The notes: generated from the letters alone by a model not told the origin. Shown: positions 16,030-26,371, numbered from the stretch's first letter. The stretch is 64,000 nucleotides of DNA from Actinophytocola sp963727495 (GCA_963727495.1 CAVSGQ010000006.1:1984001-2048000), one strand, 5' to 3'. Translations and numbers: made by a program.

Positions 16030-17469
16030 ATGTTCCTGACCACCACCATCCCGTACGTCAACGCCCGGCCGCACCTCGGCTTCCTGCTCGAGCTCGTGCA
16101 GGCCGACGTGCTCGCCCGGCACCACCGCGGGCGCGGCGAACCGGTGCGGCTGCAGACCGGCACCGACGACAACTCGCTGAAGAACGTGCTCGCCGCCGAG
16201 GCGGCGGGGGTTCCCGTCCACGAGCTCGTCGACCGCAACGCCGCGGCGTTCGTCGCGCTGCACGAGCCGTTCTCGCTCCGCTTCGACGACGTGCTGCACA
16301 CCAGCCGCGACCCCCGCCACCGCGACGGCGTCGAGCGGCTGTGGCACGCCTGCGCGCACGACCTCTACCGCAAGCACTACGACGGCCTGTACTGCGTGGG
16401 CTGCGAACGCTTCTACGCGCCGGCCGAGCTGCCCGCCGGCCGCTGCCCGGAGCACGGCCTGCCACCCGAGCGGATCGCCGAGGAGAACTGGTTCTTCCGG
16501 CTCTCCCGCTACACCGGGCCGCTTCGCGACGCGATCGGGAGCGGCCGGCTCGCGATCCACCCCGAACAGCGCCGCAACGAGGTGCTCGGGTTCCTCGACG
16601 GCGGCCTCGAGGACATCTCCGTCTCCCGCGCGACCGCGCGCGCCCGCGGCTGGGGCATCCCCGTGCCGGGCGACCCCGGCCAGGTGATCTACGTCTGGTG
16701 GGACGCGCTCGGCAACTACGTCACCGCGCCGGGGGAGGACGGCTGGCGCGCGGCCGGACGGCGGATCCACCTGCTCGGCAAGGGCGTGCTGCGCTTCCAC
16801 GCGGTCTACTGGCCGGCGATGCTGCTGTCGGCCGGCCTGCCGCTGCCGACGGACCTGGTGGTGCACGACTACCTCACGGTGGACGGCCACAAGATCAGCA
16901 AGTCCGGTGACGCCGCGGCCGACCCGGTGGAGCTGGCCGCCGCCCACGGCGCGGAGGCGGTGCGCTGGTGGCTGCTGCGCGACGTGCCGCGGGTGGGCGA
17001 CACGGACTTCACCGCGCGGCGGCTGGTGGCCCGCGCGGACGACGAGCTGGCCAACGGCATCGGCAACCTGGTGCACCGCGTCGTGTCGATGGTGCACCGC
17101 TACCGGGACGGGGTGGTGCCCGCCGGGGCGCGCGGGCTGACCTTCGACCGCACCGAGGTCGACGCGGCGCTGGTCGGGTTCGACTTCCGGCGCGCGACGA
17201 GTGCCGTGTGGACCTTCGTCACCCACGTCAACCGCTGGGTGAACGGCGCGCGGCCGTGGGCACTCACGGACGAGGCCGAGCGGGACGCCGTGCTCGCCAC
17301 TCTCGTCGGTGCCTGCCGGACGCTCGCGGACGAGCTGGAGCCGTTCCTGCCGGCCACCGCCGCCCGGATCCGGTACCGGTGCACCCCGGTCGCCGGGCGG
17401 CTGCCGGTCCCGGAGCCGTTGTTCGGGCGTTTCGACTTGGCAACGACTGGGCCGAACGGACCAGTGTGA
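16030..17469 (+). CDS. Methionine-tRNA ligase, probably a second copy
   Basis: This 479-residue class I synthetase attaches Met to tRNA. It has HLGF (15-18) as the HIGH box, KISKS (288-292) as the KMSKS box, and one zinc knuckle C122-x2-C125...C139-x2-H142. An anticodon-binding helical domain follows (NGIGNLVHRVVSM), with no C-terminal tRNA-binding extension. The context is not that of housekeeping metG. With its own Met leader ORF this suggests a regulated paralogue, perhaps for inhibitor tolerance or starvation; that is inference. Confidence 0.88.
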   Translation: MFLTTTIPYVNARPHLGFLLELVQADVLARHHRGRGEPVRLQTGTDDNSLKNVLAAEAAGVPVHELVDRNAAAFVALHEPFSLRFDDVLHTSRDPRHRDGVERLWHACAHDLYRKHYDGLYCVGCERFYAPAELPAGRCPEHGLPPERIAEENWFFRLSRYTGPLRDAIGSGRLAIHPEQRRNEVLGFLDGGLEDISVSRATARARGWGIPVPGDPGQVIYVWWDALGNYVTAPGEDGWRAAGRRIHLLGKGVLRFHAVYWPAMLLSAGLPLPTDLVVHDYLTVDGHKISKSGDAAADPVELAAAHGAEAVRWWLLRDVPRVGDTDFTARRLVARADDELANGIGNLVHRVVSMVHRYRDGVVPAGARGLTFDRTEVDAALVGFDFRRATSAVWTFVTHVNRWVNGARPWALTDEAERDAVLATLVGACRTLADELEPFLPATAARIRYRCTPVAGRLPVPEPLFGRFDLATTGPNGPV

Positions 17470-17584
17470 CTACGCCGTCCGTCCGTCTCGGGATCCGGAA
17501 TCCCCTGCCGTTGTCGGTCCTACGGGCTAAGGTCGGGCGATCCACGGCCGGAAGGTGGCCGTCTCGACCTGAGGAGCCTCGAGG

Positions 17585-18717
17585 GTGATCGAGTTTCAGG
17601 CCGTGACCAAGCGGTACCCGGACGGCACCGTCGCGGTCGACAGCCTCGACCTGACGGCGGAGGACGGCAAGATCACCGTGTTCGTCGGCCCGTCCGGGTG
17701 TGGCAAGACGACCTCGCTCCGGATGATCAACCGGATGATCGACCCGACCGGCGGCTCGATCCTGTTGGACGGCAAGGACATATCGCGAGTCCGACGCCGC
17801 CGTTGCTGCGCCGCGGCATCGGGTACGTGATCCAGCACGCCGGGCTCTTCCCGCATCGCACGTGCTGGACAACGTCGCCACGGTGCCGCTGCTCACCGGC
17901 GCGGGCAAGCGGCAGGCGCGCAGCCGGGCGGCGGAGCTGATGGAGATGGTCGGGCTCGCCCTCGGACGTTCGCCAAGCGGTACCCGGCGCAGCTCTCCGG
18001 CGGGCAGCAGCAGCGGGTCGGCGTCGCGCGGGCGCTCGCGGCCGACCCGCCGGTGCTGCTGATGGACGAGCCGTTCAGCGCGGTCGACCCGATCGTCCGG
18101 GACGACCTGCAGCAGCAACTGCTGCGCCTGCAGTCCGAACTGGGCAAGACGATCGTGTTCGTCACCCATGACATCGACGAGGCCATCAAGCTCGGCGACA
18201 AGGTCGCGGTGTTCCGCGTCGGCGGCAGGCTGGCGCAGTACGACGACGCCGTCCGCGCTGCTCGGCAAGCCCGCCGACGACTTCGTGTCCTCGTTCGTCG
18301 GCCGCGACCGCGGCTACCGCGCGCTCGGCTTCCTCACCGCGACCGGCGTTCCGGTCGGTCCGGTCGCGACGGTCAAGGTCGGGGAGCCCGCGGGTTCCCT
18401 CGACGGCGACTGGGCGGTGGCCGTGGACGCGGACAACCGCCCGCTGGGCTGGATCTCCGGCGAACAGCTGTCCACACCGGACGCCGTGGTGTCCGCCGAC
18501 AACCTCGTCTCCGGCGGCTCGCTGTTCGAAGTGGACTCCGCGGAGGCAGCGGGCACGGCGGGCTCGCTGCGCAACGCGCTGGACGCCGCGCTCAGCTCGC
18601 CGGCCGCGATCGGCATCGCGGTGGACTCCGCGGGCGCCGTGGTCGGTGGCGTCACCGCGGACGACCGTGCTGGCGGCGCTGGCCGACGCGCGCCGCTCCG
18701 GCGAGGTGCCCACGTGA
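17585..18717 (+). CDS. Glycine betaine/osmolyte ABC transporter ATPase, frame interrupted
   Basis: This cytoplasmic ATPase belongs to an OpuC/ProV-type importer. Walker A is GPSGCGKTT, the Q-loop region GYVIQHAGLFPH, the signature LSGGQQQRVG and Walker B VLLMDEPFSAVD. A C-terminal regulatory CBS-like region follows (LFEVDSAEAAGTAGSLRNALD). At least five single-base indels, near 17782, 17808, 17863, 17966, 18250 and 18665, split the frame, yet every motif is present in order. The start is a GTG and the end overlaps the next gene's GTG (GTGA). It forms an operon with two permeases and a binding lipoprotein. Confidence 0.82.
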
Positions 18718-19389
18718 ACGTCGACTGGCCGTGGCCGTGGCTCGACCGCAACTGGGACAAGATCGCCGAGGCCACCGGCCAGCACCTGTACCTCGCACTG
18801 CTGCCGGTGCTCGCCGGCCTGCTGATCTCGATCCCGCTCGGCTGGGCGGCCAGCCGCTGGAGCCTGGCGCGCGGCATCCTGGTGCCGCTGGCGGGCGTGC
18901 TCTACACGATCCCGTCGCTGGCGCTGATCACGCTGGTGCCGCTGATGCTCGGCACGCTGATCATCGACCCGCTCAACGTGCAGGTGCCGCTCGCGATCTA
19001 CACGGTCGCGCTGCTGGTGCGCTCGGTCGTCCGACGCGCTGCTCGCGGTGCCGGGTGAGGTCACCTCGGCGGCGACCGCGATCGGCTACCGCCGCTTCCG
19101 CCGGTTCCTCACCGTGGAGCTGCCGCTGGCCGTCCCGGTGATCATCGCCGGGCTGCGGGTCGCGGTGGTGTCCGCGATGAGCCTCGCTTCGGTCGGCGCG
19201 CTGATCGGCATCGGCGGGCTCGGCGGGCTGATCACCGAGGGCTTCAGGCGCAACAACGCGGTGGAGATGGTCATGGCGATCGCGCTGATCGTGGTGATCG
19301 CGCTGATCATCGACGCGTTGCTGCTGCTGGTCGGCAAGGTGATCACGCCGTGGACCAGGGCGCGGCGCGGGACGGGGGCGGCGGCGTGA
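18714..19389 (+). CDS. Osmolyte ABC transporter permease, frame interrupted
   Basis: This is one of two inner-membrane permeases of the importer, about 225 residues with six predicted helices. The EAA-type loop is VPGEVTSAATAIGYRRFRRFLTVELP. One extra base near 19033, in the stretch coding for SVVDALLAVPG, breaks the frame; the two halves join cleanly. The GTG start overlaps the ATPase stop and its own stop overlaps the second permease start. Confidence 0.83.
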
Positions 19390-20116
19390 ACTCGGCATTC
19401 GCCTGGCTGTTCGACCCCGAGCACTGGAGCGGTCCCGCGGGGTTCCCCGCGCGGATCCTCGAACACCTCGGCTACACCGCGCTGACCGTGCTGATCGCCG
19501 CGGTGATCGCGGTACCGCTCGGCGCGGTCGTCGGGCACACCGGCCGCGGCGACGTTCCTGGTCGCCGGGCTGTCCAACTGGCTGCGCGCGCTGCCCGACG
19601 CTCGGCCTGCTGACCCTGCTGGTGCTGCTGACCTACGTGGGCCTGCTGCCGGTGGTGATCTCGCTGGTCATCCTGGCGATCCCGCCGGTGCTCGCGGGCA
19701 CCTACGCGGGGGTGCGCAACGTCGACCCGTCCGTCGTGGACGCCGCGCGCGGCATGGGGATGCGCGAGTCGCACGTGCTGCTGAGGGTGGAGCTGCCCAA
19801 CGCGCTGCCGCTGATCCTCGGCGGCATCCGGTCGGCGACCCTGCAGGTGATCGCCACCGCGACGATCGCCGCGTACGTGTCGCTCGGCGGGCTGGGCCGG
19901 TTCGTGATCGACGGCGACAACTCGGGCCCCGGCTCGCCGGACGGATACCCGCAGATGGCGGCGGGGGCCATCATGATCGCGGTACTGGCGCTGGTCGTCG
20001 AGGGAGTGCTGGAGCTGGTCCAGCGGATGGTCGTGTCACCGGGCCTGCGAAACGCGACGACTCGCAAGCGCACCGCGCGCATCTGGCGGCGGCCGACACC
20101 GGATTTGGTCAAGTAG
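19386..20116 (+). CDS. Osmolyte ABC transporter permease, frame interrupted
   Basis: This is the second permease of the OpuC-type system, about 243 residues with helices throughout and the loop VVDAARGMGMRESHVLLRVELP. Two extra bases near 19551 and 19600 disrupt the section coding for GTFLVAGLSNWLRALPTLG. The C-terminus is basic (RKRTARIWRRP). The start is a GTG overlapping the previous stop. The binding-protein gene follows after 25 bp. Confidence 0.83.
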
Positions 20117-20141
20117 GAAATCGAACCGAGGAGACTGTGGG

Positions 20142-21050
20142 ATGAAGCGCGTACTCGCCGGTGTGGCGACCGCCGTGGCGGCGGCGCTGACACTGACGGC
20201 CTGTGGCAACTCCGACCCGCTGGCGAACGACTCCGGGAATGACGGCGGCGGCTCGAGCGAGAGCGTCTCGATCGGCTCCGCGAACTTCCCGGAGAGCCAG
20301 CTGCTGGCGGAGATCTACGCCCAGGCGCTGGAGGCCAAGGGCGTCAAGGTGTCCCGGCAGTTCGACCTGGGCAGCCGGGAGAAGTACTTCGACGGGCTCA
20401 AGGACGGGTCGATCGACCTGATCCCGGAGTACACCGGCGTGCTGCTCCAGTTCATCGACAAGGAGGCGACCGAGACCGCGCCGGACGAGGTGTACTCGGC
20501 GCTGCAGAAGGCGCTGCCGTCGAACCTGACCGTGCTGGACAAGGCGGAGGCGGAGGACAAGGACGCCGTGGTCGTCACGAAGGACACCGCGGACAAGTGG
20601 AGCCTGAAGTCGATCGACGACCTGGTGCCGCACTGCGCCGAGTCGGTGTTCGGCGGCGCACCGGAGTTCAAGACGCGGCCCGACGGCATCCCGGGGCTGC
20701 AGGAGCGGTACCAGTGCACGTTCAAGAGCTTCAAGTCGCTGGAGCCGGGCGCGATCACGACCAAGGCGCTGCTGGACGGGACCGTGCAGGCGGCCGACAT
20801 CTTCACCACGGACGCCGCCATCGCGGCCAACGACCTGGTCGTCCTCGAGGACCCGAAGAACAACTTCGCCGCGCAGAACGTGGTGCCGCTGATCAACAAG
20901 GACAAGGCGAGCGACACGGTGAAGGAGACGCTGAACGCCATCTCCGCGAAGCTGGACACCAACACGCTGCTGGACCTCAACGCCCGCCTGAACGCCCCCG
21001 ACAAGCCCGACTACTCCGACGTCGCGGAGCAGTGGCTCGGCGAGATCTGA
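20142..21050 (+). CDS. Glycine betaine-type substrate-binding lipoprotein
   Basis: This 302-residue OpuAC/ProX-like protein starts with a lipoprotein signal peptide and lipobox LTAC (Cys about residue 22), then a Gly/Ser-rich linker. The ligand-binding body includes IGSANFPESQLLAEIYAQAL, LIPEYTGVLLQF and DIFTTDAAIAANDLV. It is held at the outer face of the membrane and feeds choline, betaine or a related osmolyte to the permeases encoded just upstream. It is intact, unlike its operon partners. Confidence 0.92.
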   Translation: MKRVLAGVATAVAAALTLTACGNSDPLANDSGNDGGGSSESVSIGSANFPESQLLAEIYAQALEAKGVKVSRQFDLGSREKYFDGLKDGSIDLIPEYTGVLLQFIDKEATETAPDEVYSALQKALPSNLTVLDKAEAEDKDAVVVTKDTADKWSLKSIDDLVPHCAESVFGGAPEFKTRPDGIPGLQERYQCTFKSFKSLEPGAITTKALLDGTVQAADIFTTDAAIAANDLVVLEDPKNNFAAQNVVPLINKDKASDTVKETLNAISAKLDTNTLLDLNARLNAPDKPDYSDVAEQWLGEI

Positions 21051-21057
21051 CCCCTGA

Positions 21058-21153
21058 AACCCGCGAGTCCCCCACTCCCGACCCGCGAGTCCCCCGTTCC
21101 GGTCGCGTACCGGAGCGGGGGACTCACCCGTCCGGAACGGGGGACTCGCGGGT
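21058..21153. repeat. Inverted repeat with perfect 22-bp arms at convergent gene ends
   Basis: Arms at 21081-21102 and 21132-21153 are perfect complements and contain CGAGTCCCCCGTTCCGG and its complement. A further half-copy of each lies outside and inside (21062-21080, 21111-21130). The element fills the gap between the binding-protein gene and the convergent iclR gene. It shares the core GGACTCGCGGGT with the repeats near 1.3 and 34.0 kb. It is likely a two-way terminator. Confidence 0.8.
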
Positions 21154-21154
21154 G

Positions 21155-21931
21155 TCAGGGGCCGCGGAGGCGGGTGGTCAGGGTGTCGGCGGCGCGGATG
21201 GTGTGGGCGGCCAGGGTGGGCCAGGTCTCGCCGCACTCCTCGGGGCAGGCGTGGCGGAACGTGGTGCTGATGGCGGCGATGGGGTGGCCGCCGTGGTCGA
21301 GGACCGGGGCCGCCACCGAGGCGAACCCGGCCGTCACGTAGCCGTCCTCCACCGCCCAGCCCCGCCGCCGGCCCGCGGCCAGCAGCCGGCGCAGGTCGGG
21401 CAGGTGGGCGGGCCCCCGCCCGGTGCGGTCGACGAAGCTGTCCCGGTCCGGGAACAGGGCGCGCACCTGCGCCGCCGGCAGCAGGCCCAGCATCGCCCGC
21501 CCGGACGCCGGTAGCTGCGCCGGCAGCCGCACCCCCACGTCGGTCACCACCGTCGCGTGCGGGTGCGGTGGCTGCTCGCGCAGCAGGTACAGCGTCTCCC
21601 GGCCGTGCAGGACGCCGAGATGCGCGGTATGTCCGGTCCGCGTGATCAGCGCGCGCAGCACCGGCCGGGCCAGCCGCTCCAGCGGGTCGTGCCGCAGGTA
21701 GGCCGAGCCCAGCTCGAACGCGGCCAGCCCCAGCCCGTACCTGCGCTCCTCGGGCAGGTGCGTGACGAAACCGGCCGCCGCGAGCTCGGACAGCAGGTGG
21801 TAGGTCGTCGACCGCGGCAGGGCCAGCTCGCGGGCCAGCGCACCGGCCGTCACCGGGCCGGCCTTCGTCGCCAGCAGGCGCAGCACCGCCAGGCCGCGGC
21901 GCAGCGCGGGCACGTCGCTGCTGGATCCCAC
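21155..21931 (-). CDS. IclR family regulator of histidine utilisation
   Basis: This 258-residue protein has an N-terminal winged helix (VTAGALARELALPRSTTYHLLSEL) and an IclR effector domain ending HTIRAADTLTTRLRG. The GTG at 21931 is preferred to an in-frame ATG at 21967, because the longer form would place the palindromic operator inside the coding region. It is divergent from hutH and probably senses histidine or urocanate and controls the hut operon; that role comes from position only. Confidence 0.85.
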   Translation of the reverse strand: MGSSSDVPALRRGLAVLRLLATKAGPVTAGALARELALPRSTTYHLLSELAAAGFVTHLPEERRYGLGLAAFELGSAYLRHDPLERLARPVLRALITRTGHTAHLGVLHGRETLYLLREQPPHPHATVVTDVGVRLPAQLPASGRAMLGLLPAAQVRALFPDRDSFVDRTGRGPAHLPDLRRLLAAGRRRGWAVEDGYVTAGFASVAAPVLDHGGHPIAAISTTFRHACPEECGETWPTLAAHTIRAADTLTTRLRGP

Positions 21932-21938
21932 CCGAACA

Positions 21939-21954
21939 GTCTGGGATACCAGAC
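21939..21954. promoter_or_regulatory. Candidate IclR operator for the hut operon
   Basis: GTCTGGGATACCAGAC has perfect 6-bp arms and lies eight bases upstream of the regulator start and 47 bases before hutH. Its position between divergent regulator and target genes suggests the binding site. Confidence 0.6.
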
Positions 21955-22000
21955 CAAGAACGGCCATCCCGGGTCGTGCGCGCGCCGCGGAGAGGTTGGG

Positions 22001-23512
22001 ATGGGGGGCATGCATCAGGTAGTTCTCGACGGTGGGGCGCTGACCCGCGAGGACGTCGTCGCGGTCGCGCGCGGCGGCGCCACGGTCACGCTCGGTGCCG
22101 CCGCGCTCGACGAGGTGGCCAAGTCCCGCGCGCACGTCGAGCGGCTGGCCGTCGCCGAGACGCCGACCTACGGCGTCTCCACCGGCTTCGGTGCGCTGGC
22201 CACCCGGCACATCCCGACCGACCGGCGCGCCGCGCTGCAACGCTCGCTGATCCGCTCGCACGCCGCCGGCGCCGGCCGTCCGGTCGAGACCGAGGTGGTC
22301 CGCGCGCTCATGCTGCTGCGCCTGCGCACGCTGGCCACGGGGCGGACCGGCGTGCGGGCGTCCACTGTGGAGACGCTGGCCGCGGTGCTCAACGCGGGCA
22401 TCGTGCCCGTCGTCCACGAGTACGGCTCGCTCGGCTGCTCCGGCGACCTCGCCCCGCTCTCGGCGGTCGCGCTGACGCTCATGGGCGAGGGCGAGGTCAC
22501 CGCCGGCGGCGAGACCCGGCCCGCGGCCGACGCCCTCGCCGCGAGCGGCATCCGGCCGCTCACGCTGGCGGAGAAGGAGGGGCTGGCGCTCATCAACGGC
22601 ACCGACGGCATGCTCGGCATGCTGGTCATGGCGCTGGCCGACCTCACCAGGCTGCTCGACGTCGCCGACCTCACCGCGGCGATGAGCGTGGAGGCCCTGC
22701 TCGGCACCGACCGGGTGTTCAGCGACGACCTGCAACGCCTGCGCCCGCACCCCGGCCAGGCCCGCTCCGCGCGGCGGATGGCCGGCCTGCTCGCGGGCTC
22801 GGCGATCGTGGAGAGCCACCGCGGCCCGGACTGCAACCGCGTCCAGGACGCCTACTCGCTGCGCTGCGCCCCCCAGGTGCACGGCGCGGCCCGGGACACG
22901 GTGTCCTATGTGGAGACCGTGGCCGACCGGGAGCTCGCGTCGGCGATCGACAACCCCGTCGTGCTCCCGGACGGGCGCGTCGAGTCCAACGGGAACTTCC
23001 ACGGCGCGCCCATCGCCTACCCGCTGGACTTCCTCGCCATCCCGGTCGCCGACGTGGCCAGCATGGCCGAGCGGCGCACCGACCGGATGCTCGACGCCAC
23101 CCGCAGCCACGGCCTGCCGCCGTTCCTCGCCGACGACCCCGGCGTCGACTCCGGCCACATGATCGCCCAGTACACCCAGGCCGCCGTCGTCGCCGACCTC
23201 AAGCGGCTCGCCGTCCCCGCGAGCGTCGACTCCATCCCGAGCTCGGCCATGCAGGAGGACCACGTCTCGATGGGCTGGTCGGCCGCCCGCAAGCTGCGCA
23301 CCGCCATCGACGGCCTCACCACCGTGCTCGCGATCGAGCTGCTCACCGCCGCCCGCGCGCTGGACCTGCGCGCCCCGCTGACCCCCGCGCCCGCCACCGC
23401 CCGCGTCGTCGCCGCGCTCCGCGAGCGGGTGCCCGGCCCGGGCCCCGACCGCCACCTCGCCCCCGAGATCCACGCCGCCGAAGACCTCGTCCGAGAGGGA
23501 GACCTGCCATGA
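22001..23512 (+). CDS. hutH: Histidine ammonia-lyase
   Basis: This 503-residue enzyme converts histidine to urocanate and ammonia. The self-formed MIO cofactor comes from C146-S147-G148 in GSLGCSGDLAPLS; actinobacterial enzymes commonly carry Cys where enteric ones have Ala. Other markers are YGVSTGFGALA, HRGPDCNRVQDAYSLRC and QEDHVSMGWSAARKL. The ATG at 22001 has GGAGAGG five bases upstream; a second ATG at 22010 is possible. The stop overlaps the hutU start by 4 bp. Confidence 0.95.
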   Translation: MGGMHQVVLDGGALTREDVVAVARGGATVTLGAAALDEVAKSRAHVERLAVAETPTYGVSTGFGALATRHIPTDRRAALQRSLIRSHAAGAGRPVETEVVRALMLLRLRTLATGRTGVRASTVETLAAVLNAGIVPVVHEYGSLGCSGDLAPLSAVALTLMGEGEVTAGGETRPAADALAASGIRPLTLAEKEGLALINGTDGMLGMLVMALADLTRLLDVADLTAAMSVEALLGTDRVFSDDLQRLRPHPGQARSARRMAGLLAGSAIVESHRGPDCNRVQDAYSLRCAPQVHGAARDTVSYVETVADRELASAIDNPVVLPDGRVESNGNFHGAPIAYPLDFLAIPVADVASMAERRTDRMLDATRSHGLPPFLADDPGVDSGHMIAQYTQAAVVADLKRLAVPASVDSIPSSAMQEDHVSMGWSAARKLRTAIDGLTTVLAIELLTAARALDLRAPLTPAPATARVVAALRERVPGPGPDRHLAPEIHAAEDLVREGDLP

Positions 23513-25173
23513 CCAGCCCGGGCCCCCGCCCCGTCCGCGCCGCCCGCGGGACCGCCAAGACCGCGCGCAGCTGGCAGACCGAGGCGGCCCTGCGCATGTT
23601 CCACAACAACCTCGACCCCGAGGTCGCCGAGCGCCCGGACGACCTGGTCGTCTACGGCGGCACCGGCAAGGCCGCGCGCAACTGGGCCAGCTTCGAGGCG
23701 ATCACCCGCGAGCTGACCACGCTGGGCGAGGACGAGACGCTGCTCGTCCAGTCCGGCAAGCCGGTCGGCGTGATGCGCACGCACGAGTGGGCGCCGCGGG
23801 TGCTGATCGCCAACTCGAACCTGGTCGGCGACTGGGCGACCTGGCCGGAGTTCCGCCGGCTGGACGCGATGGGCCTGACCATGTACGGGCAGATGACCGC
23901 CGGGTCGTGGATCTACATCGGCACCCAGGGCATCCTGCAGGGCACCTACGAGACGTTCGCCGCGGTGGCGCGCAAGCGGTTCGGCGGAACTCTCAAGGGG
24001 ACACTCACGCTGACCGCGGGGCTCGGCGGCATGGGCGGCGCGCAGCCGCTCGCCGTCACGATGAACGACGGCGTCGCGCTGTGCGTCGAGGTCGACCCGG
24101 CCCGCGCGCACCGCCGCGTCGAGACCCGCTACCTCGACGAGGTCGCCGACGACCTGGACGACGCGGTCCGCCGCGTCGAGACGGCCAGGAGGGAACGCCG
24201 CGCGCTGTCGGTCGGGGTCATCGGCAACGCCGCCGAGGTCGTGCCCGAACTGCTGCGCCGCGGCGTGGAGATCGACATCGTCACCGACCAGACCTCCGCG
24301 CACGACCCGCTGGCCTACCTGCCGAAGGGCGTGGCGCTGCGACGACTGGCACGACTACGCGGCCAAGAAGCCGGACGAGTTCACCGACCGGGCCCGCGAC
24401 TCGATGGCCGAGCACGTCGGCGCGATGGTCGGCTTCCTCGACGCGCGGCGCCGAGGTCTTCGACTACGGCAACTCGATCCGCGGCGAGGCCAAGCTCGGC
24501 GGCTTCGACCGGGCGTTCGACTTCCCCGGCTTCGTGCCCGCCTACATCCGGCCGATGTTCTGCGAGGGCAAGGGCCCGTTCCGCTGGGCGGCGCTGTCCG
24601 GCGACCCGGCCGACATCGCCGCGACCGACCGGGCGATCCTGGAGCTGTTCCCTGAGAACGAGTCGCTCGCCCGCTGGATCCGCCTGGCCGGCGAACGCGT
24701 TGCCTTCCAAGGGCTTCCGGCCCGCATCTGCTGGCTCGGCTACGGCGAGCGGCACCTGGCCGGCGAGTGCTTCAACGACATGGTCGCGAGCGGAGAGCTG
24801 TCCGCCCCGGTCGTGATCGGCCGCGACCACCTCGACTGCGGCTCGGTCGCCTCCCCGTACCGGGAGACCGAGGCGATGGCCGACGGCTCGGACGCGATCG
24901 CCGACTGGCCGTTGCTGAACGCGATGGTGAACACCGCGTCCGGCGCCAGCTGGGTGTCCATCCACCACGGCGGCGGGGTCGGCATGGGCCGGTCCATCCA
25001 CGCCGGCCAGGTCACCGTGGCCGACGGCTCGCCGCTGGCCGCGCAGAAGATCGAGCGGGTGCTCACCAACGACCCCGGCATGGGCGTCATCCGGCACGTC
25101 GACGCCGGCTACGACCGCGCCGACGAGGTCGCGGCGCAGCGCGGCGTCCGGGTGCCGATGCCGCAGTGCCTGA
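23509..25173 (+). CDS. hutU: Urocanate hydratase, frame interrupted
   Basis: This enzyme adds water to urocanate to give imidazolonepropionate, using tightly bound NAD. About 553 residues are expected and present. Markers are NNLDPEVAERPDDLVVYGGTGKAARNW, GLGGMGGAQPLAV, the NAD region IGNAAEVVPELL and YGNSIRGEAKLGGFDRAF. Extra bases near 24342, 24448 and just before the end (about 25163) break the frame. Correcting the last one gives VPMPSA and the TGA at 25171, overlapping the next GTG. It is coupled to hutH upstream (ATGA). Confidence 0.88.
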
Positions 25174-26371
25174 GCAGGCCACCGGCCTGCTGGCCGCGAT
25201 CGCCGGCGTCGGCGCGGACCCGCGGCGCGGCGGCTACTCCCGGCACGGGTTCGACCGCGCCGAGCTGGAGCTGCGCGCGTGGTTCACCGAGGAGGCGCTG
25301 CGCCGCGACCTCGCGGTGCGCACCGACCGCAACGGCAACCTGTGGGCGTGGTGGGGCGAGCCGGGGACGGGCGCCGTGGTCACCGGCAGCCACCTCGACT
25401 CGGTGCCGGGCGGCGGCGCGTTCGACGGCCCGCTCGGCGTCGTCACCGCGCTCGCCGCCGTGGACGCACTGCGCGCCAAGGGGTTCACCCCCGCGCGGCC
25501 GCTGGCGGTGGTGGTGTTCGCGGAGGAGGAGGGCGGCCGGTTCGGCGTGCCGTGCCTGGGCTCGCGGCTGCTCACCGGCGCGACCGACGCGGACGCCGCC
25601 CGCCGGCTGACCGACCCCGACGGGGTGACGCTCGCCGAGGCGGTGGCCGCGGCCGGGCTGGACCCGGCCGGGCTCGGCCGCGACGACGAGGCGCTGGGCC
25701 TTCTCGGCCGGTTCGTCGAGCTGCACGTCGAGCAGGGCCGCGGGCTGGTCGACCTGGACGCCCCGGTGGGCGTGGCGAGCTCGATCCTGGCGCACGGCCG
25801 GTGGCGGTTCCGGTTCACCGGCGAGGGAAACCACGCCGGCGCGACCGCGCTGGGCGACCGGCGCGACCCGATGCTGCCGGCCTCCGCGCTGGTGCTCGCC
25901 GCCCGGCAGGCGGCGTCCCGGGTGGACGGTGCGCGGGCCACGGTCGGCCGGCTGGAGCCGAACCCGGGCGGGACGAACGTCATCGCGTCCACCGTGGACG
26001 TGTGGCTGGACGCGCGCTCGGCCGACACGGCGCGCACCCGGGCGGTGGTCGAGGAGATCACCGCGGCGGCCCGGTCGGCGGCGGCCGGAGAGGGCTGCGA
26101 GGTGGCGGTCACCGAGGAGTCCTACGGCGACACGGTGCACTTCGACGCCGCGCTGCGCGACGAGCTGTCCGGCGTGCTGGGCGGCGTCCCCGCGCTGCCC
26201 ACCGGCGCCGGGCACGACGCCGGCATCCTCGCCGCGCACGTGCCGACCGCGATGCTGTTCGTGCGCAACCCGACCGGGGTGTGCCACGCCCCGGCCGAGC
26301 ACGCCGAGGCGGACGACTGCGCCGCGGGCGTGGTCGCGCTCACCGCGGTGCTGGAACGGCTCGCGGGATGA
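25166..26371 (+). CDS. M20 family amidohydrolase (allantoate amidohydrolase-like), probable N-formylglutamate deformylase
   Basis: This 401-residue dinuclear-metal amidase belongs to the N-carbamoyl/allantoate amidohydrolase group. Metal-binding segments are GSHLDSVPGGGAFDGPLG, EEEGGRFG and ELHVEQG; the dimerisation-domain segment GNHAGATALGDRRD and late PTGAGHDA follow. No HutG is present, yet HutF next door makes N-formylglutamate. I therefore infer that this enzyme removes the formyl group. Annotation as allantoate hydrolase would miss that. The GTG start overlaps the repaired hutU end, and its stop overlaps hutF (ATGA). Confidence 0.85.
   Translation: MPEQATGLLAAIAGVGADPRRGGYSRHGFDRAELELRAWFTEEALRRDLAVRTDRNGNLWAWWGEPGTGAVVTGSHLDSVPGGGAFDGPLGVVTALAAVDALRAKGFTPARPLAVVVFAEEEGGRFGVPCLGSRLLTGATDADAARRLTDPDGVTLAEAVAAAGLDPAGLGRDDEALGLLGRFVELHVEQGRGLVDLDAPVGVASSILAHGRWRFRFTGEGNHAGATALGDRRDPMLPASALVLAARQAASRVDGARATVGRLEPNPGGTNVIASTVDVWLDARSADTARTRAVVEEITAAARSAAAGEGCEVAVTEESYGDTVHFDAALRDELSGVLGGVPALPTGAGHDAGILAAHVPTAMLFVRNPTGVCHAPAEHAEADDCAAGVVALTAVLERLAG

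Noticed and set aside
13354..17226. Minus-strand ORF of 1,290 codons
   Set aside because: It is antisense to the PAS-GGDEF-EAL and metS genes, has Arg/His/Val-biased composition and no domains; a typical high-GC shadow.
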